Shown here in pieces: positions 36,199 to 45,238 of a stretch of DNA of 64,000 nt. Source of the stretch: Flavobacteriaceae bacterium (GTDB lineage: Bacteria; Bacteroidota; Bacteroidia; Flavobacteriales; Flavobacteriaceae); NCBI GenBank assembly GCA_947488595.1, contig CANKZI010000009.1, forward strand, positions 1 to 64,000. Direction: 5' to 3'. Position 1 is the first letter of the stretch, and each line of letters opens with the position of its first letter. The notes under the pieces were generated by a model, which saw only the letters and a program-made list of their open reading frames with translations, was not told where the DNA came from and made no database searches. Position numbers and translations under genes: made by a program.

Positions 36199-36234
36199 CT
36201 TAATGCATCTTAATGACCTTAATGGTTTAAAAAA
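36199..36234 (-). repeat. Right inverted repeat of the GxxExxY unit
   Basis: CTTAATG occurs at 36199, 36209 and 36218, then AATGGTTTAAAAAA (36221-36234) closes the unit. Read on the minus strand it gives TTTTTTAAACCATTAAG followed by two further ATTAAG units, the same layout as the left side. The next gene starts four bases later. Confidence 0.75.
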
Positions 36235-36237
36235 GAA

Positions 36238-37449
36238 ATGGAGTCAAATTACAACATAATTATAGTTGGCGGTGGCGCAGCAGGTTTTTTTACGGCGATT
36301 AGTATTGTAGAAAAAAATCCAAAAATCAAAGTCGCCATTCTCGAACGCGGCAAAGAAGTTTTGACCAAAGTGCGCATTTCTGGCGGCGGACGATGCAATG
36401 TAACCCATGCTTGTTTTGATCCTAATGAGTTGGTAAAATTTTATCCGCGGGGCGAAAAAGAATTGCGTGGTCCCTTTCATCAATTTGCTTCGGGTGATAC
36501 CATTGCATGGTTCCAAAAACGAGGTGTTGCCCTCAAAATCGAAGAAGATGGGCGCATGTTTCCGGTATCCAATTCGTCGCAAACCATCATTGATTGTTTT
36601 ATAACAGCCACCAAAAAGCTCGGTATTCAAGTCCACATCGGGCAAAGTGTGCAATCGATTTATAAAGCCGACCATTGCTGGAAAATAGAAACCCAAAACG
36701 AAAAATATACTTGCGAAAAACTAGTACTTGCTACCGGAAGCAATCCGAAAATGTGGGACATGCTCCAAAATTTTGGACATACGATAGTAACGCCAGTGCC
36801 TTCTTTGTTTACCTTCAACACTAAAGACCCAAGAATTAAAGAATTGCCAGGCGTTTCGGCACAAGTACACATAAAAATAAAAGACAGCAAACTCGAATCG
36901 ACGGGACCTTTGTTAATCACACATTGGGGCATGAGCGGTCCAGCTATTTTGAAACTTTCGGCTTGGGGTGCAAGAATTTTGCACGACAAAAACTATCAGT
37001 TTACCATTTTTGTAAATTGGCTAAATGGTATTGATTTGAATGAATGTGAGCAAATTTTGAAAGCATTAAAACAAGAACATTCCAAAAAAAGTGTAGCCAA
37101 AAAATCACCTTTTGAATTCGCAAATCGTTTATGGGAAAGTCTGGTAATCGCATCTGGCATTTCTGAAGAAACAAAATGGGCCGATTTGACTAAAAATCAA
37201 ATACAAAATCTTGCGGGACAATTGACCAATGGTCAATTTCAAATTAATGGAAAAAGCACTTTTAAAGAAGAATTTGTTACCGCTGGCGGCATCGAATTAA
37301 AAGAAATCAACTTCAAAACCATGCAAAGCAAGCTGCATGAACACCTTTATTTTGCTGGCGAAATCGTTAATATCGACGCAATCACTGGCGGATTTAACTT
37401 TCAAAACGCTTGGACAAGTGGTTACATTGTGGCGCAAGCAATTGTTTAG
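36238..37449 (+). CDS. NAD(P)/FAD-dependent oxidoreductase, BaiN/HI0933-like
   Basis: A 403-residue cytoplasmic flavoprotein. The N-terminal dinucleotide fold is IIIVGGGAAGFFTAIS (about residues 7-22), followed by the family signature SGGGRCNVTHACFDPNELV. The middle has LVLATGSNPKMWDM and SMLFTF-like substrate-domain text (VPSLFTFNTKDPRIKELPGV), then GPLLITHWGMSGPAILKLSAWGAR cut into adjacent blocks. The C-terminal FAD-binding segment is VTAGGIELKEINFKTMQSKL and IDAITGGFNFQNAWTSG. HI0933/YhiN proteins are widespread flavoproteins without a settled substrate. The ATG at 36238 lies four bases after the right inverted repeat of the GxxExxY unit. No operon partner is evident. Confidence 0.88.
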   Translation: MESNYNIIIVGGGAAGFFTAISIVEKNPKIKVAILERGKEVLTKVRISGGGRCNVTHACFDPNELVKFYPRGEKELRGPFHQFASGDTIAWFQKRGVALKIEEDGRMFPVSNSSQTIIDCFITATKKLGIQVHIGQSVQSIYKADHCWKIETQNEKYTCEKLVLATGSNPKMWDMLQNFGHTIVTPVPSLFTFNTKDPRIKELPGVSAQVHIKIKDSKLESTGPLLITHWGMSGPAILKLSAWGARILHDKNYQFTIFVNWLNGIDLNECEQILKALKQEHSKKSVAKKSPFEFANRLWESLVIASGISEETKWADLTKNQIQNLAGQLTNGQFQINGKSTFKEEFVTAGGIELKEINFKTMQSKLHEHLYFAGEIVNIDAITGGFNFQNAWTSGYIVAQAIV

Positions 37450-37513
37450 AAAAAAATCACCTGTATTTTAGTGCTTAAAAATTTATGTAAATTGGATAAC
37501 CTTATGAACCACC

Positions 37514-37665
37514 TTACAAATTGACAGCTTAGTAATGTTTGATTTACTCGGAAAACAAGTAAAAATCATAACATCAATTTTTCGAATTTGTCAAAAGAGG
37601 TTTATTTGGTTGAAATTAACACGGAAAACCAATGCAGATTTGTTAAAAAACTGGTCATAGAATAA
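37514..37665 (+). pseudogene. Frameshifted remnant of a T9SS C-terminal sorting domain
   Basis: From 37514 one frame reads LQIDSLVMFDLLGKQVKI, then the reading shifts by one frame to NFSNLSKEVYLVEINTEN and ends FVKKLVIE before a TAA at 37663-37665. Joined together these form the last 50 residues of a T9SS type A sorting domain (FDLLGKxV, then LSxGxYLV-like, then KKLVxE). The rest of the gene is missing. The surrounding 37450-37914 intergenic region contains only this remnant, two terminators and unassigned sequence. Confidence 0.75.
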
Positions 37666-37685
37666 TGTTTTGAAACTTTAAACCA

Positions 37686-37721
37686 AATCCCGATTGTAAA
37701 AAAGGCAGTCGGGATTTTTTT
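37686..37721 (+). terminator. Terminator after the T9SS remnant
   Basis: AATCCCGA (37686-37693) pairs with TCGGGATT (37709-37716), extended by TTG/CAG, and is followed by a run of T to 37721. It probably ended the lost gene and may now serve the oxidoreductase. Confidence 0.8.
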
Positions 37722-37864
37722 CCAGGACTTAATAGGTTTGTGAACCCTCGCCTATTTGTTTGTTCGTATTCGCCTGCGGAGGAACGGAAGCGACTGGAAA
37801 AACCCCATCATAAAAATATATTTTTTGAAGTTGGAAGTAGTTGGTGGGGTCATACCAAAAAAAC

Positions 37865-37894
37865 AAAAAACCATCCGTTACAGATGGTTTTTTT
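37865..37894. terminator. Bidirectional terminator between nuoN and the upstream plus-strand region
   Basis: AAAAAACCATC (37865-37875) and GATGGTTTTTT (37883-37893) form an 11-bp perfect stem around a seven-base loop, with A on one side and T on the other. It ends the minus-strand nuo operon 20 bases past the nuoN stop and could also stop plus-strand transcripts. Confidence 0.88.
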
Positions 37895-37914
37895 AGCTAT
37901 AAAATCTATTTTTA

Positions 37915-39282
37915 TTATAATAAATCGATTACTAATGAAGGAAAAAGTCCAAGAACCAAATTGAGTAGTATAGCAATAATGGCAACTGCATAAAGCACAA
38001 ATGGTGTTCCAGTGCGCGTTTCATTTGGTTCTTTGGTGTACATGGCTAAAATCAATTTGAAATAATAGCCAACGCTAATGATGGAGTTAATTACAGCAAC
38101 AATTACCAATGCAATATAGCCAGCCTCAATAGTTTGACTGAACAAAATCAATTTAGCAAAGAAACCCGCGAAAATCGGAATGCCAGCCATTGACAATAAA
38201 GACGCGGTTAAAATTCCAGCCAATAATGGATTTGTTTTTCCGAGTCCATGAAAATTGGCAATGTCTTCATTATTGTTGTTTTTACACACATAAAGAATAA
38301 CGCTGAAAGCTGCAATTCCTGCTAATGAATAGGCCGAGGCATAATAAAGCAAACTCCCGGCTGACGGCAAGATTGGAATTAAGGTCATCAACATAAAACC
38401 AGCATGTGAAATTCCCGAAAAAGCCAACATTCGCTTGACGTTGTTTTGCTTGAGCGCCATAATATTTCCGACTGTCATCGACAACATCGAGATGACTACC
38501 AAAACAGTTTGTGATGTTTCAGGCAAATTGCCACTCATGGCTTGTATTAATTTGAAAAAAGCAGCCATGGCGGTTACTTTTGCTAAAGTACTCATCGTGG
38601 CGGTGGTCAATGATGGCGATCCCTCATAAACATCGGGTGCCCAAAAATGAAAAGGAACTGCTGCTATTTTAAATAGTAATCCTATGCTCAACAAAATTAC
38701 ACCTATATAAAACCATTCTTCGACATCTGCAGACATGGCAGCTTCTTGAATAGTACGCATATCAAATGAACCAATTGCACCGTAAATCAAGCAAATTCCG
38801 AACAAGATAATTCCGGACGCAAACGATCCCATCAAGAAGTATTTCATTCCGGCTTCGTTGCTTTTAAGATTCATTCGGTTGCTTGCGGCCAAGATATATA
38901 GCGAAATCGACAAGACTTCAATTCCTAAGAAGAACATGGCTAGGTTTCCAAAGGCTACCATTGCGATACAGCCCGACAAAAGAAATACTTTTATAGCAAT
39001 AAAATCGGATAATTTGGTTTGGTGGTTTTCATAAAATTGGTGTCCCAACGCCACTAAAAAAATGGTTAAAACGATAAATAAGCTCGAAAATGTAGAGGCA
39101 AATTTATTTACAACAATCATGTTATTGTAATAACTCGCTTCGACACCATATTCTGAAATATTGAGTCCTAGAATGGCAATAAGTCCAACAATCGTTATAG
39201 GAATTATGGCTTTTCTTAAATTAAAAATTTCAAATAAAAGGCATAAAACGCCGAGTGCAGTTGTGGCTATGAGTGTGTTCAT
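37915..39282 (-). CDS. nuoN: NADH-quinone oxidoreductase subunit N
   Basis: A 455-residue inner-membrane subunit of complex I with about 13-14 membrane segments. It belongs to the antiporter-like proton-pumping subunits: FHFWAPDVYEGSPSLTTATM carries the conserved helix-7/8 region, with lysines in KVTAMAAFFKLI and LAFSGISHAGFMLM. It is the last gene of the nuo operon, 11 bases after nuoM, and is followed by a strong terminator. The order N-M-L-K-J-I-H-G-F-E-D-C-B-A (reading plus coordinates) is the standard bacterial order. Confidence 0.96.
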   Translation of the reverse strand: MNTLIATTALGVLCLLFEIFNLRKAIIPITIVGLIAILGLNISEYGVEASYYNNMIVVNKFASTFSSLFIVLTIFLVALGHQFYENHQTKLSDFIAIKVFLLSGCIAMVAFGNLAMFFLGIEVLSISLYILAASNRMNLKSNEAGMKYFLMGSFASGIILFGICLIYGAIGSFDMRTIQEAAMSADVEEWFYIGVILLSIGLLFKIAAVPFHFWAPDVYEGSPSLTTATMSTLAKVTAMAAFFKLIQAMSGNLPETSQTVLVVISMLSMTVGNIMALKQNNVKRMLAFSGISHAGFMLMTLIPILPSAGSLLYYASAYSLAGIAAFSVILYVCKNNNNEDIANFHGLGKTNPLLAGILTASLLSMAGIPIFAGFFAKLILFSQTIEAGYIALVIVAVINSIISVGYYFKLILAMYTKEPNETRTGTPFVLYAVAIIAILLNLVLGLFPSLVIDLL

Positions 39283-39293
39283 TTATCCTTTTC

Positions 39294-40736
39294 TTAATTT
39301 TTGGTTTTAATAATATTTAGTACCACCTCTAAACTTGGCGTAATCAAATCGTTGATTGGTTTTGGATACAATCCAAAGAAAAACAAAACGGCGATAATAG
39401 CGACTAAAACTACTGCCTCATTAACAGTAACATCTTTAAAGACTTTTGAATTGGTTTCGCCTAACATTACGTTTTGAAACATCTTCAACATATAATAAGC
39501 ACCCAAAATTATGGTTGTTCCACCTAAAACTGCTAATAATATATGAACTTGTGAGAGGCCATACAAAACCATAAACTCACCAACAAAATTAAATGTTGAA
39601 GGCAATGCGACCGACGCCAAAACCAAAATTAAAAACATCGAAGTGAATTTTGGTGTTTGAAAACGAATACCGCCCATTTCGGCAATCGCTCTGGTTTGGT
39701 AGCGTCTGTAAATAATTTCGGCTATAAAAAACAATCCAACTACAACAAATCCGTGCGCTATCATTTGCAAAACAGCGCCATGCAAACCATTTAAAGTCAA
39801 AGTATAAGTTCCAGCAGCAATCAATCCAACGTGTGCCAATGAAGAATAAGCCAATAATTTTTTCAAATCTTTTTGGCGAATCGCTACAATTGATCCATAA
39901 ATCACACCTGCGATTCCTAATCCAATTAAGATAAAGGCAAAATGTTTGGCTACATACGGTGCAATCGGCAACTGCCAGCGAATAATGCTGTACAAGCCCA
40001 TTTTAAGCATGATTCCAGACAACAGCATTGTACCAATTGCTGGTGCTTTTTGATAGACATTGGCCTGCCATGTGTGAAAAGGAATAATTGGAATTTTGAT
40101 TGCATAGGCTAAAAAGAAAGCTAAAAACAACCAGATTTGTTCGTTAGAAGACAATTGAAGTGCATACAAATCGGCAATCAGTAAACTACCTGCTTTTTGG
40201 TACAAATAAACAAAAGCCACCAACATGAATAAGGAGCCAGCGAAAGTATAAATAAAGAATTTTACAACAGCTTTTTTGCGTTCGTCAGCATCGCCATTAC
40301 CCCAAATTAAAGCGATAAAATAAATCGGAATCAGCGATAATTCCCAAAAAATATAATACAAGAGTCCATCCGATGCTAAGAAAGTGCCAATCATTGCCAA
40401 TGACATGAACAGAAGCAAAGCATAGATTGACTTGGCATTATTGAAATCATTTCCAAAACCCGAGAATATGATAATTGGTGTCAAAGCCGTGGTTAGCAAA
40501 ACCATCGCCATCGACAATCCATCTGCAGTTAAAGCAAATGAGATATTGGGTTGTGCAATCCATCCGGAGAGAAAACTGATGTTTTGCCCTGAGTTGAATA
40601 AATCAAGCAAATAAATGGAAAGTCCAAAAGTTGATAATCCAAAAAACAAAGCCACTTTAGGAGCGAGCTTATCGCCAGAAAAGTAAGTTGCAATCGCACC
40701 AACAAAAAGCAGAATTAATAGGTAAGTTACATCCAT
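39294..40736 (-). CDS. nuoM: NADH-quinone oxidoreductase subunit M
   Basis: A 480-residue membrane subunit of complex I, antiporter-like. Conserved helices include FWELSLIPIYFIALIWG (with the conserved Glu), IPFHTWQANVYQKAPAIGTM and LLAYSSLAHVGLIAAG; the lysines of the proton channel lie in AYAIKIPIIP and LSGIMLKMGLYSI. It pumps protons as one of the three distal channels. It lies 10 bases after nuoL and 11 before nuoN. Length and motifs are normal for the family. Confidence 0.96.
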   Translation of the reverse strand: MDVTYLLILLFVGAIATYFSGDKLAPKVALFFGLSTFGLSIYLLDLFNSGQNISFLSGWIAQPNISFALTADGLSMAMVLLTTALTPIIIFSGFGNDFNNAKSIYALLLFMSLAMIGTFLASDGLLYYIFWELSLIPIYFIALIWGNGDADERKKAVVKFFIYTFAGSLFMLVAFVYLYQKAGSLLIADLYALQLSSNEQIWLFLAFFLAYAIKIPIIPFHTWQANVYQKAPAIGTMLLSGIMLKMGLYSIIRWQLPIAPYVAKHFAFILIGLGIAGVIYGSIVAIRQKDLKKLLAYSSLAHVGLIAAGTYTLTLNGLHGAVLQMIAHGFVVVGLFFIAEIIYRRYQTRAIAEMGGIRFQTPKFTSMFLILVLASVALPSTFNFVGEFMVLYGLSQVHILLAVLGGTTIILGAYYMLKMFQNVMLGETNSKVFKDVTVNEAVVLVAIIAVLFFFGLYPKPINDLITPSLEVVLNIIKTKN

Positions 40737-40746
40737 TATGTAAAAA

Positions 40747-42630
40747 TTATTGGGCTAAAAATAAATAAGAGATGATCAAGCAAAATCCAATTACAAAGGC
40801 GAAAAGATAAAATCCTATACTTCCATTGTGCACTTTTTTGCCTTGAAAACCTATTTCGTTAGTAATTTTTCCGAATCCAAAAACCAGTGAAGACAAAGTT
40901 GTTTCGATATAATCACGAAAGAATTTTGAAAGCGCATTGATTGGATTTACAAACAACGCTTCGTAAACCTCATCAACATAATACTTATTGTACAGCACTT
41001 TTGAAAATCCTGTAATGGCATTATCCTCATTTGGAACTTGATTTTGTTTGATGTATTTGGCATACGCAAATGCAATTCCGATTAAAGCACCCAACATGGC
41101 AATTCCCATCAAAGTATATTCGGTCGTGCCCAAATGATGCGCTTCATGTTCCGCTTTTGCAAACAAAGGAGTCAAATAATGGTTCAGCCAACTGCTTCCT
41201 GGAAGACTTATTAACCCACCGATCGTTGCCAAAATTGCCAAAATGATTAAAGGAAATGTAATCAAAGTCGGACTTTCGTGCAAATGATTTCTTTGTGATT
41301 CGGTACCTCTAAAATTGTTAAAGAACGTAAGGAACATCAATCGGAACATATAAAAAGCGGTCATGATTGATGCTAAAGATGCAATAATCCAAAGCACGGT
41401 GTTTTTTTCGAAAGCCACCAATAAAATCTCATCTTTGGACCAAAATCCCGAAAGCGGAAAAATACCTGAAATCGCCAAACTCGACAGCAACATGGTAATA
41501 AAAGTAATTGGCATGGCTTTTTTTAGACCTCCCATTTTTCGCATGTCCTGCTCACCGTGCAAAGCGTGAATCACAGAACCTGAACCTAGGAACAAACAAG
41601 CTTTAAAAAAAGCATGTGTAATTACGTGAAACACGGCCACTTCATAAGCGCCCAATCCCAAAGCAAGAAACATTAATCCCAATTGCGAAACTGTTGAATA
41701 AGCCAAAACTTTTTTGATATCGTTTTGAACTAAACCAATGGTAGCAGCCAATAAAGCAGTAACAGCGCCTATGACGGCAATTATATTTTGTATTTGTGGT
41801 GTTAAATCAAATAGGAAATTCAACCTAGTAATCATAAAAATACCAGCGGTTACCATGGTTGCCGCGTGTATTAAAGCCGAAACAGGTGTTGGTCCAGCCA
41901 TTGCGTCGGGTAACCAAGTGTATAATGGAATTTGAGCCGATTTTCCGCAAGCACCAATAAACAAGCATAAAGCAGCTATCGATATCCAATAGATATCAAG
42001 GTCATTGGCTCCAATAATTGCAGTTTTTAAAGTGGTATAATCTACGGTTGAAAACAAATTGCCAAGAATAAAAATTCCGATTAGCAATCCTAAATCACCA
42101 ATTCTGTTCATGATAAATGCTTTTTTTGCAGCATCATTATAGTCTTGATTATTGTACCAAAATCCGATGAGTAAATAAGAACACAATCCAACGCCTTCCC
42201 AACCGATAAACATGACCAACAAATTACTACCTATGACCAAAGTAATCATAAAGAAAATGAACAAATTGAGGTAAGCAAAAAATTGATGCATTTTGTCGTC
42301 GTCGTGCATGTAACTTATAGAATACAAATGAATCAAAGCACCAATACCAGTTACAAAAAGCAACCAAAGCAATGACAATTGATCCAATAAAAATCCAAAA
42401 TCAACATGAAATTGATCCATTTGAATCCAATTGAATAATGAGATTGATATTGGTGTTTCGGTTGTATTGATTTGTAGAAAAAAGTAGAGTGTAACTGCAA
42501 AGGAAACTATAACAGCTAGTGTACCTATGATTCCAGAAAGGGATTTTCCTAAACTTTTTCCGAAGAAAACATTGATCAAAAATCCTAAAAAAGGAGCTAA
42601 AACTAATACTAAGGCTAAATTTGTATCCAT
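40747..42630 (-). CDS. nuoL: NADH-quinone oxidoreductase subunit L
   Basis: A 627-residue membrane subunit, the most distal antiporter-like part of complex I. It shows the conserved N-domain GWEGVGLCSYLLIGFWYNN, the channel region IPLYTWLPDAMAGPTPVSAL followed by IHAATMVTAGIFMITRL, and LAYSTVSQLGLMFLALG. The C-terminal part includes the long lateral helix region and a final hydrophobic segment (FYLFAFVIGFCLII). It starts three bases after the nuoK stop. All features are typical. Confidence 0.97.
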   Translation of the reverse strand: MDTNLALVLVLAPFLGFLINVFFGKSLGKSLSGIIGTLAVIVSFAVTLYFFLQINTTETPISISLFNWIQMDQFHVDFGFLLDQLSLLWLLFVTGIGALIHLYSISYMHDDDKMHQFFAYLNLFIFFMITLVIGSNLLVMFIGWEGVGLCSYLLIGFWYNNQDYNDAAKKAFIMNRIGDLGLLIGIFILGNLFSTVDYTTLKTAIIGANDLDIYWISIAALCLFIGACGKSAQIPLYTWLPDAMAGPTPVSALIHAATMVTAGIFMITRLNFLFDLTPQIQNIIAVIGAVTALLAATIGLVQNDIKKVLAYSTVSQLGLMFLALGLGAYEVAVFHVITHAFFKACLFLGSGSVIHALHGEQDMRKMGGLKKAMPITFITMLLSSLAISGIFPLSGFWSKDEILLVAFEKNTVLWIIASLASIMTAFYMFRLMFLTFFNNFRGTESQRNHLHESPTLITFPLIILAILATIGGLISLPGSSWLNHYLTPLFAKAEHEAHHLGTTEYTLMGIAMLGALIGIAFAYAKYIKQNQVPNEDNAITGFSKVLYNKYYVDEVYEALFVNPINALSKFFRDYIETTLSSLVFGFGKITNEIGFQGKKVHNGSIGFYLFAFVIGFCLIISYLFLAQ

Positions 42631-42633
42631 TAA

Positions 42634-42954
42634 TTATCCTTTTAATTTTTTTAAATTTGCCACGTCGATAGAACCTAAGTTTCTAAATATCGAAACCAAA
42701 ATCGCCAATCCTACGGCTACTTCGGCTGCAGCCACTGCCATCGAGAAAAATACGAAAACCTGACCTTGTGCATCTTGATGGTAAGTTGAAAACGCCACAA
42801 ACAATAAATTTACAGCATTCAACATGATCTCGATAGACATGAAAACGATTATGGCATTGCGTCGGTACAAAACTCCAAAAACGCCAATGCAAAACAGCAA
42901 TACGGAGAGGAAAATGTAATTGTCGATACCAATTTGATTTAAAACACTATTCAT
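42634..42954 (-). CDS. nuoK: NADH-quinone oxidoreductase subunit K
   Basis: A 106-residue protein with three membrane helices. Conserved glutamates lie in [18 protein letters not shown] (helix 2) and [13 protein letters not shown] (helix 3), both on the proton path of complex I. Its ATG shares one base with the nuoJ stop (TAATG), indicating translational coupling. Length and sequence are typical. Confidence 0.95.
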   Translation of the reverse strand: MNSVLNQIGIDNYIFLSVLLFCIGVFGVLYRRNAIIVFMSIEIMLNAVNLLFVAFSTYHQDAQGQVFVFFSMAVAAAEVAVGLAILVSIFRNLGSIDVANLKKLKG

Positions 42955-43475
42955 TATTTTTCTAATTTTTCTTTTTTAGACAATAAAACCGTTCCGATCA
43001 TGGCTACCAACAGCAAAACGGAAGCAAATTCAAATGGCACCATATACCCATTTTCGCCATCTAATAATACCTTTCCTAGCATTTTTATAGATTGATAATC
43101 TTCGCCAGTGGCTTCACTAATATCGGATACTGGTTTTGAATTGAAAAATACGGTAATCATAATCAAACACATCAAGCAAAAAACAACTATTGCGCCAAGT
43201 CTCGTTATTCTTGGTTTATGCACTTCATCTTCTTTGTTCAAATTCATCAACATGATAGTAAATAAAAACAAAATCATAATCGCACCCGAATAAACAATGA
43301 TGTGAACAATTGCCAAAAATTGGGCATTCAACAATAAATAATGTCCTGCTATCGAAAAGAAACAAATGACCAAATAAATTGCACTATGAATTGGATTTTT
43401 GCTGTAAATTGTTAAAAAAGCAGTTGCCAAAGTAATTGCTCCTAAAATATAAAATAGAATTAAAACTGTTGACAT
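42954..43475 (-). CDS. nuoJ: NADH-quinone oxidoreductase subunit J
   Basis: A 173-residue membrane subunit with five predicted helices. Helix 3 carries the family segment [20 protein letters not shown], known in other species for a pi-bulge that links quinone chemistry to pumping. N-terminal [20 protein letters not shown] and a final [20 protein letters not shown] are also typical. It begins one base after nuoI ends and overlaps nuoK by one base. Confidence 0.95.
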   Translation of the reverse strand: MSTVLILFYILGAITLATAFLTIYSKNPIHSAIYLVICFFSIAGHYLLLNAQFLAIVHIIVYSGAIMILFLFTIMLMNLNKEDEVHKPRITRLGAIVVFCLMCLIMITVFFNSKPVSDISEATGEDYQSIKMLGKVLLDGENGYMVPFEFASVLLLVAMIGTVLLSKKEKLEK

Positions 43476-43476
43476 A

Positions 43477-44022
43477 TTAATTTGCGTTTAATAATTGAGC
43501 ATTTTTCATTGCCATATCCAAAGGCATAACAAGTCTGTCTTTTCCGAAAATAAAATCTTCTCGTTCATAACTCGAGGGCACCAAAACTTTGGAAGTTGTT
43601 AAGTACACTGCATCTTTCGGACAAGCTTCTTCACACAATCCACAAAAAATGCAACGCAACATATTTATTTCATAAACCGATGCATATTTCTCTTCGCGGT
43701 ATAAGTGTTTTTCATCTGCTTTACGCTCGGCAGCTGTCATGGTAATGGCTTCTGCTGGGCAAGACAACGCACACAATCCGCACGCAGTACAGTTTTCGCG
43801 TCCTTGCTCATCGCGTTTTAACATGTGTTGACCGCGATAAACGGGACTCATTTTACGTACTTGTTCTGGATATTGAATTGTCACTTTGCGTGTAAACAAG
43901 TGCCTTATCGTAATCCATAACCCTTTTGCAATTGCCACGAGGTACATTTTTTCCAAAAAAGTCATTTCCTTGTTGGAAACTTGCTTTTTTCTACCCGATA
44001 ATGAAATGGTTGCTATACTCAT
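43477..44022 (-). CDS. nuoI: NADH-quinone oxidoreductase subunit I (two [4Fe-4S])
   Basis: A 181-residue peripheral subunit with two ferredoxin-type motifs: C78, C81, C84, C88 (CTACGLCALSCP) and C124, C127, C130, C134 (CIFCGLCEEACP). These bind clusters N6a and N6b, which pass electrons towards subunit B. The N-terminal amphipathic helix and PEQVRKMSPVYRGQHMLKRD are typical. It is separated from nuoH by 163 bases, an unusual gap in this operon that contains a copy of the interspersed hairpin repeat (44088-44166). Confidence 0.96.
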   Translation of the reverse strand: MSIATISLSGRKKQVSNKEMTFLEKMYLVAIAKGLWITIRHLFTRKVTIQYPEQVRKMSPVYRGQHMLKRDEQGRENCTACGLCALSCPAEAITMTAAERKADEKHLYREEKYASVYEINMLRCIFCGLCEEACPKDAVYLTTSKVLVPSSYEREDFIFGKDRLVMPLDMAMKNAQLLNAN

Positions 44023-44087
44023 TTTTAAATTTCAATTTTCAATTTTAGAAACAGGATTTTCCCATTTTCCAAATCTCATTTTTTCTT

Positions 44088-44166
44088 TGAAGCCAATCCT
44101 GCTATCCGTTCCAATCTTTTGATTTTTAAAGAAAAAACCAAAAGGATTTTCACTGCTATCAGGGCT
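44088..44166 (+). repeat. Interspersed hairpin repeat, copy B (inside the nuo operon)
   Basis: Starts TGAAGCCAATCCTGCTATCC and ends CTGCTATCAGGGCT. The centre has arms CTTTTGATTTTT and AAAAAACCAAAAG. It lies in the nuoH-nuoI gap, on the strand opposite to the operon, in the same orientation as the other copies. Confidence 0.8.
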
Positions 44167-44185
44167 ATGGCATTTCGGTTTTTAA

Positions 44186-45238
44186 TTACAATCCTATGAA
44201 CTCAAAAATTTCACTTCTTAAAAGAACTATGCCGGTAACAACAATATTTATAATCGATAATGGAATTAGTATTTTCCAACCCAAATGCATCAATTGATCG
44301 TACCTGAACCTTGGAATCGTCCAACGTATCCACATATAAAAAAAGATAAATCCACAAATTTTTGCAAATAAAACAATAATCCCGATAACATTGGCAATAT
44401 TTACGCCCCAATTTTCAACAGCCCAACTCATTCCTGGATAATTGTAACCTCCAAAGAACAATACTGCAAGTATGGTTGACGAAATAAACATGTTGGCATA
44501 TTCGGCAAACAAATAAAATCCCATTTTCATCGAAGAATATTCGGTGTGATATCCACCAATTAATTCCGACTCACATTCGGCCAAATCAAAAGGAGTACGA
44601 TTGGTTTCTGCGAAAGCACAAATCAAAAATATTAAAAAAGATAATGGTTGGTAAAAAACATTCCAATTCATACCGGCTTGCTGTGCCGATATTTCTCTTA
44701 AGCTCAAAGACCCCGTCATCATCAAAAGGGCAATCATTGAAAGCCCCATGGCTATTTCATAAGAAACCATTTGCGAAGCGGCACGGACGGCACCCATCAA
44801 CGAAAATTTATTGTTAGAAGCCCAACCACCAATCATAATTCCGTAAACACCGACTGAAATAACACCAAAAATATACAATAAAGCTACATCAATATCGGTC
44901 GCTTGTAATATAATGTCTTTGCCAAAAAGATGCAATTTATCGCCCCATGGAATCACGGCGCTGGTCATCAAAGCGGTCGTCATCGCAATGGCGGGGCCAA
45001 CCATAAACAAAAATTTGTTGGGCGTGTTGGGTTCAAACTCTTCTTTAGAGAACAATTTTAATCCATCGGCCAAAGGCTGCAAAAGCCCACCTTTACCCGC
45101 TCTGTTGGGCCCGATTCGGTCCTGCAACCAAGCTGCAATTTTTCGTTCAGCCAAAGTTGAATACATCGCCATCAGCATTGTTATTCCAAAAACAACGATG
45201 ATAATTACACTTTTTTCTATAATAATTGCACTATCCAT
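44186..45238 (-). CDS. nuoH: NADH-quinone oxidoreductase subunit H
   Basis: A 350-residue membrane subunit with about eight helices that joins the membrane arm to the quinone site. Signatures are RKIAAWLQDRIGPNRAGKGG and LLQPLADGLKLFSKEEFEP near the N-terminus, AFAETNRTPFDLAECESELI with the conserved acidic cluster, and FFYMWIRWTIPRFRYDQLMH near the C-terminus. Its start overlaps the end of nuoG by eight bases. Length is normal. Confidence 0.97.
   Translation of the reverse strand: MDSAIIIEKSVIIIVVFGITMLMAMYSTLAERKIAAWLQDRIGPNRAGKGGLLQPLADGLKLFSKEEFEPNTPNKFLFMVGPAIAMTTALMTSAVIPWGDKLHLFGKDIILQATDIDVALLYIFGVISVGVYGIMIGGWASNNKFSLMGAVRAASQMVSYEIAMGLSMIALLMMTGSLSLREISAQQAGMNWNVFYQPLSFLIFLICAFAETNRTPFDLAECESELIGGYHTEYSSMKMGFYLFAEYANMFISSTILAVLFFGGYNYPGMSWAVENWGVNIANVIGIIVLFAKICGFIFFYMWIRWTIPRFRYDQLMHLGWKILIPLSIINIVVTGIVLLRSEIFEFIGL

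Noticed and set aside
34922..36237. CRISPR-like array suggested by repeated short units
   Set aside because: Units are 5-7 bases at 9-10 base spacing without spacers of constant length, and there are no cas genes.
37722..37864. Possible further repeat or gene remnant with a CGCCTGCGGAGGA-like segment
   Set aside because: Only one copy is in the window and no reading frame or clear structure supports a call.
37740..37964. 74-codon plus-strand frame
   Set aside because: It runs through the bidirectional terminator and into the end of nuoN, and matches no known protein pattern.
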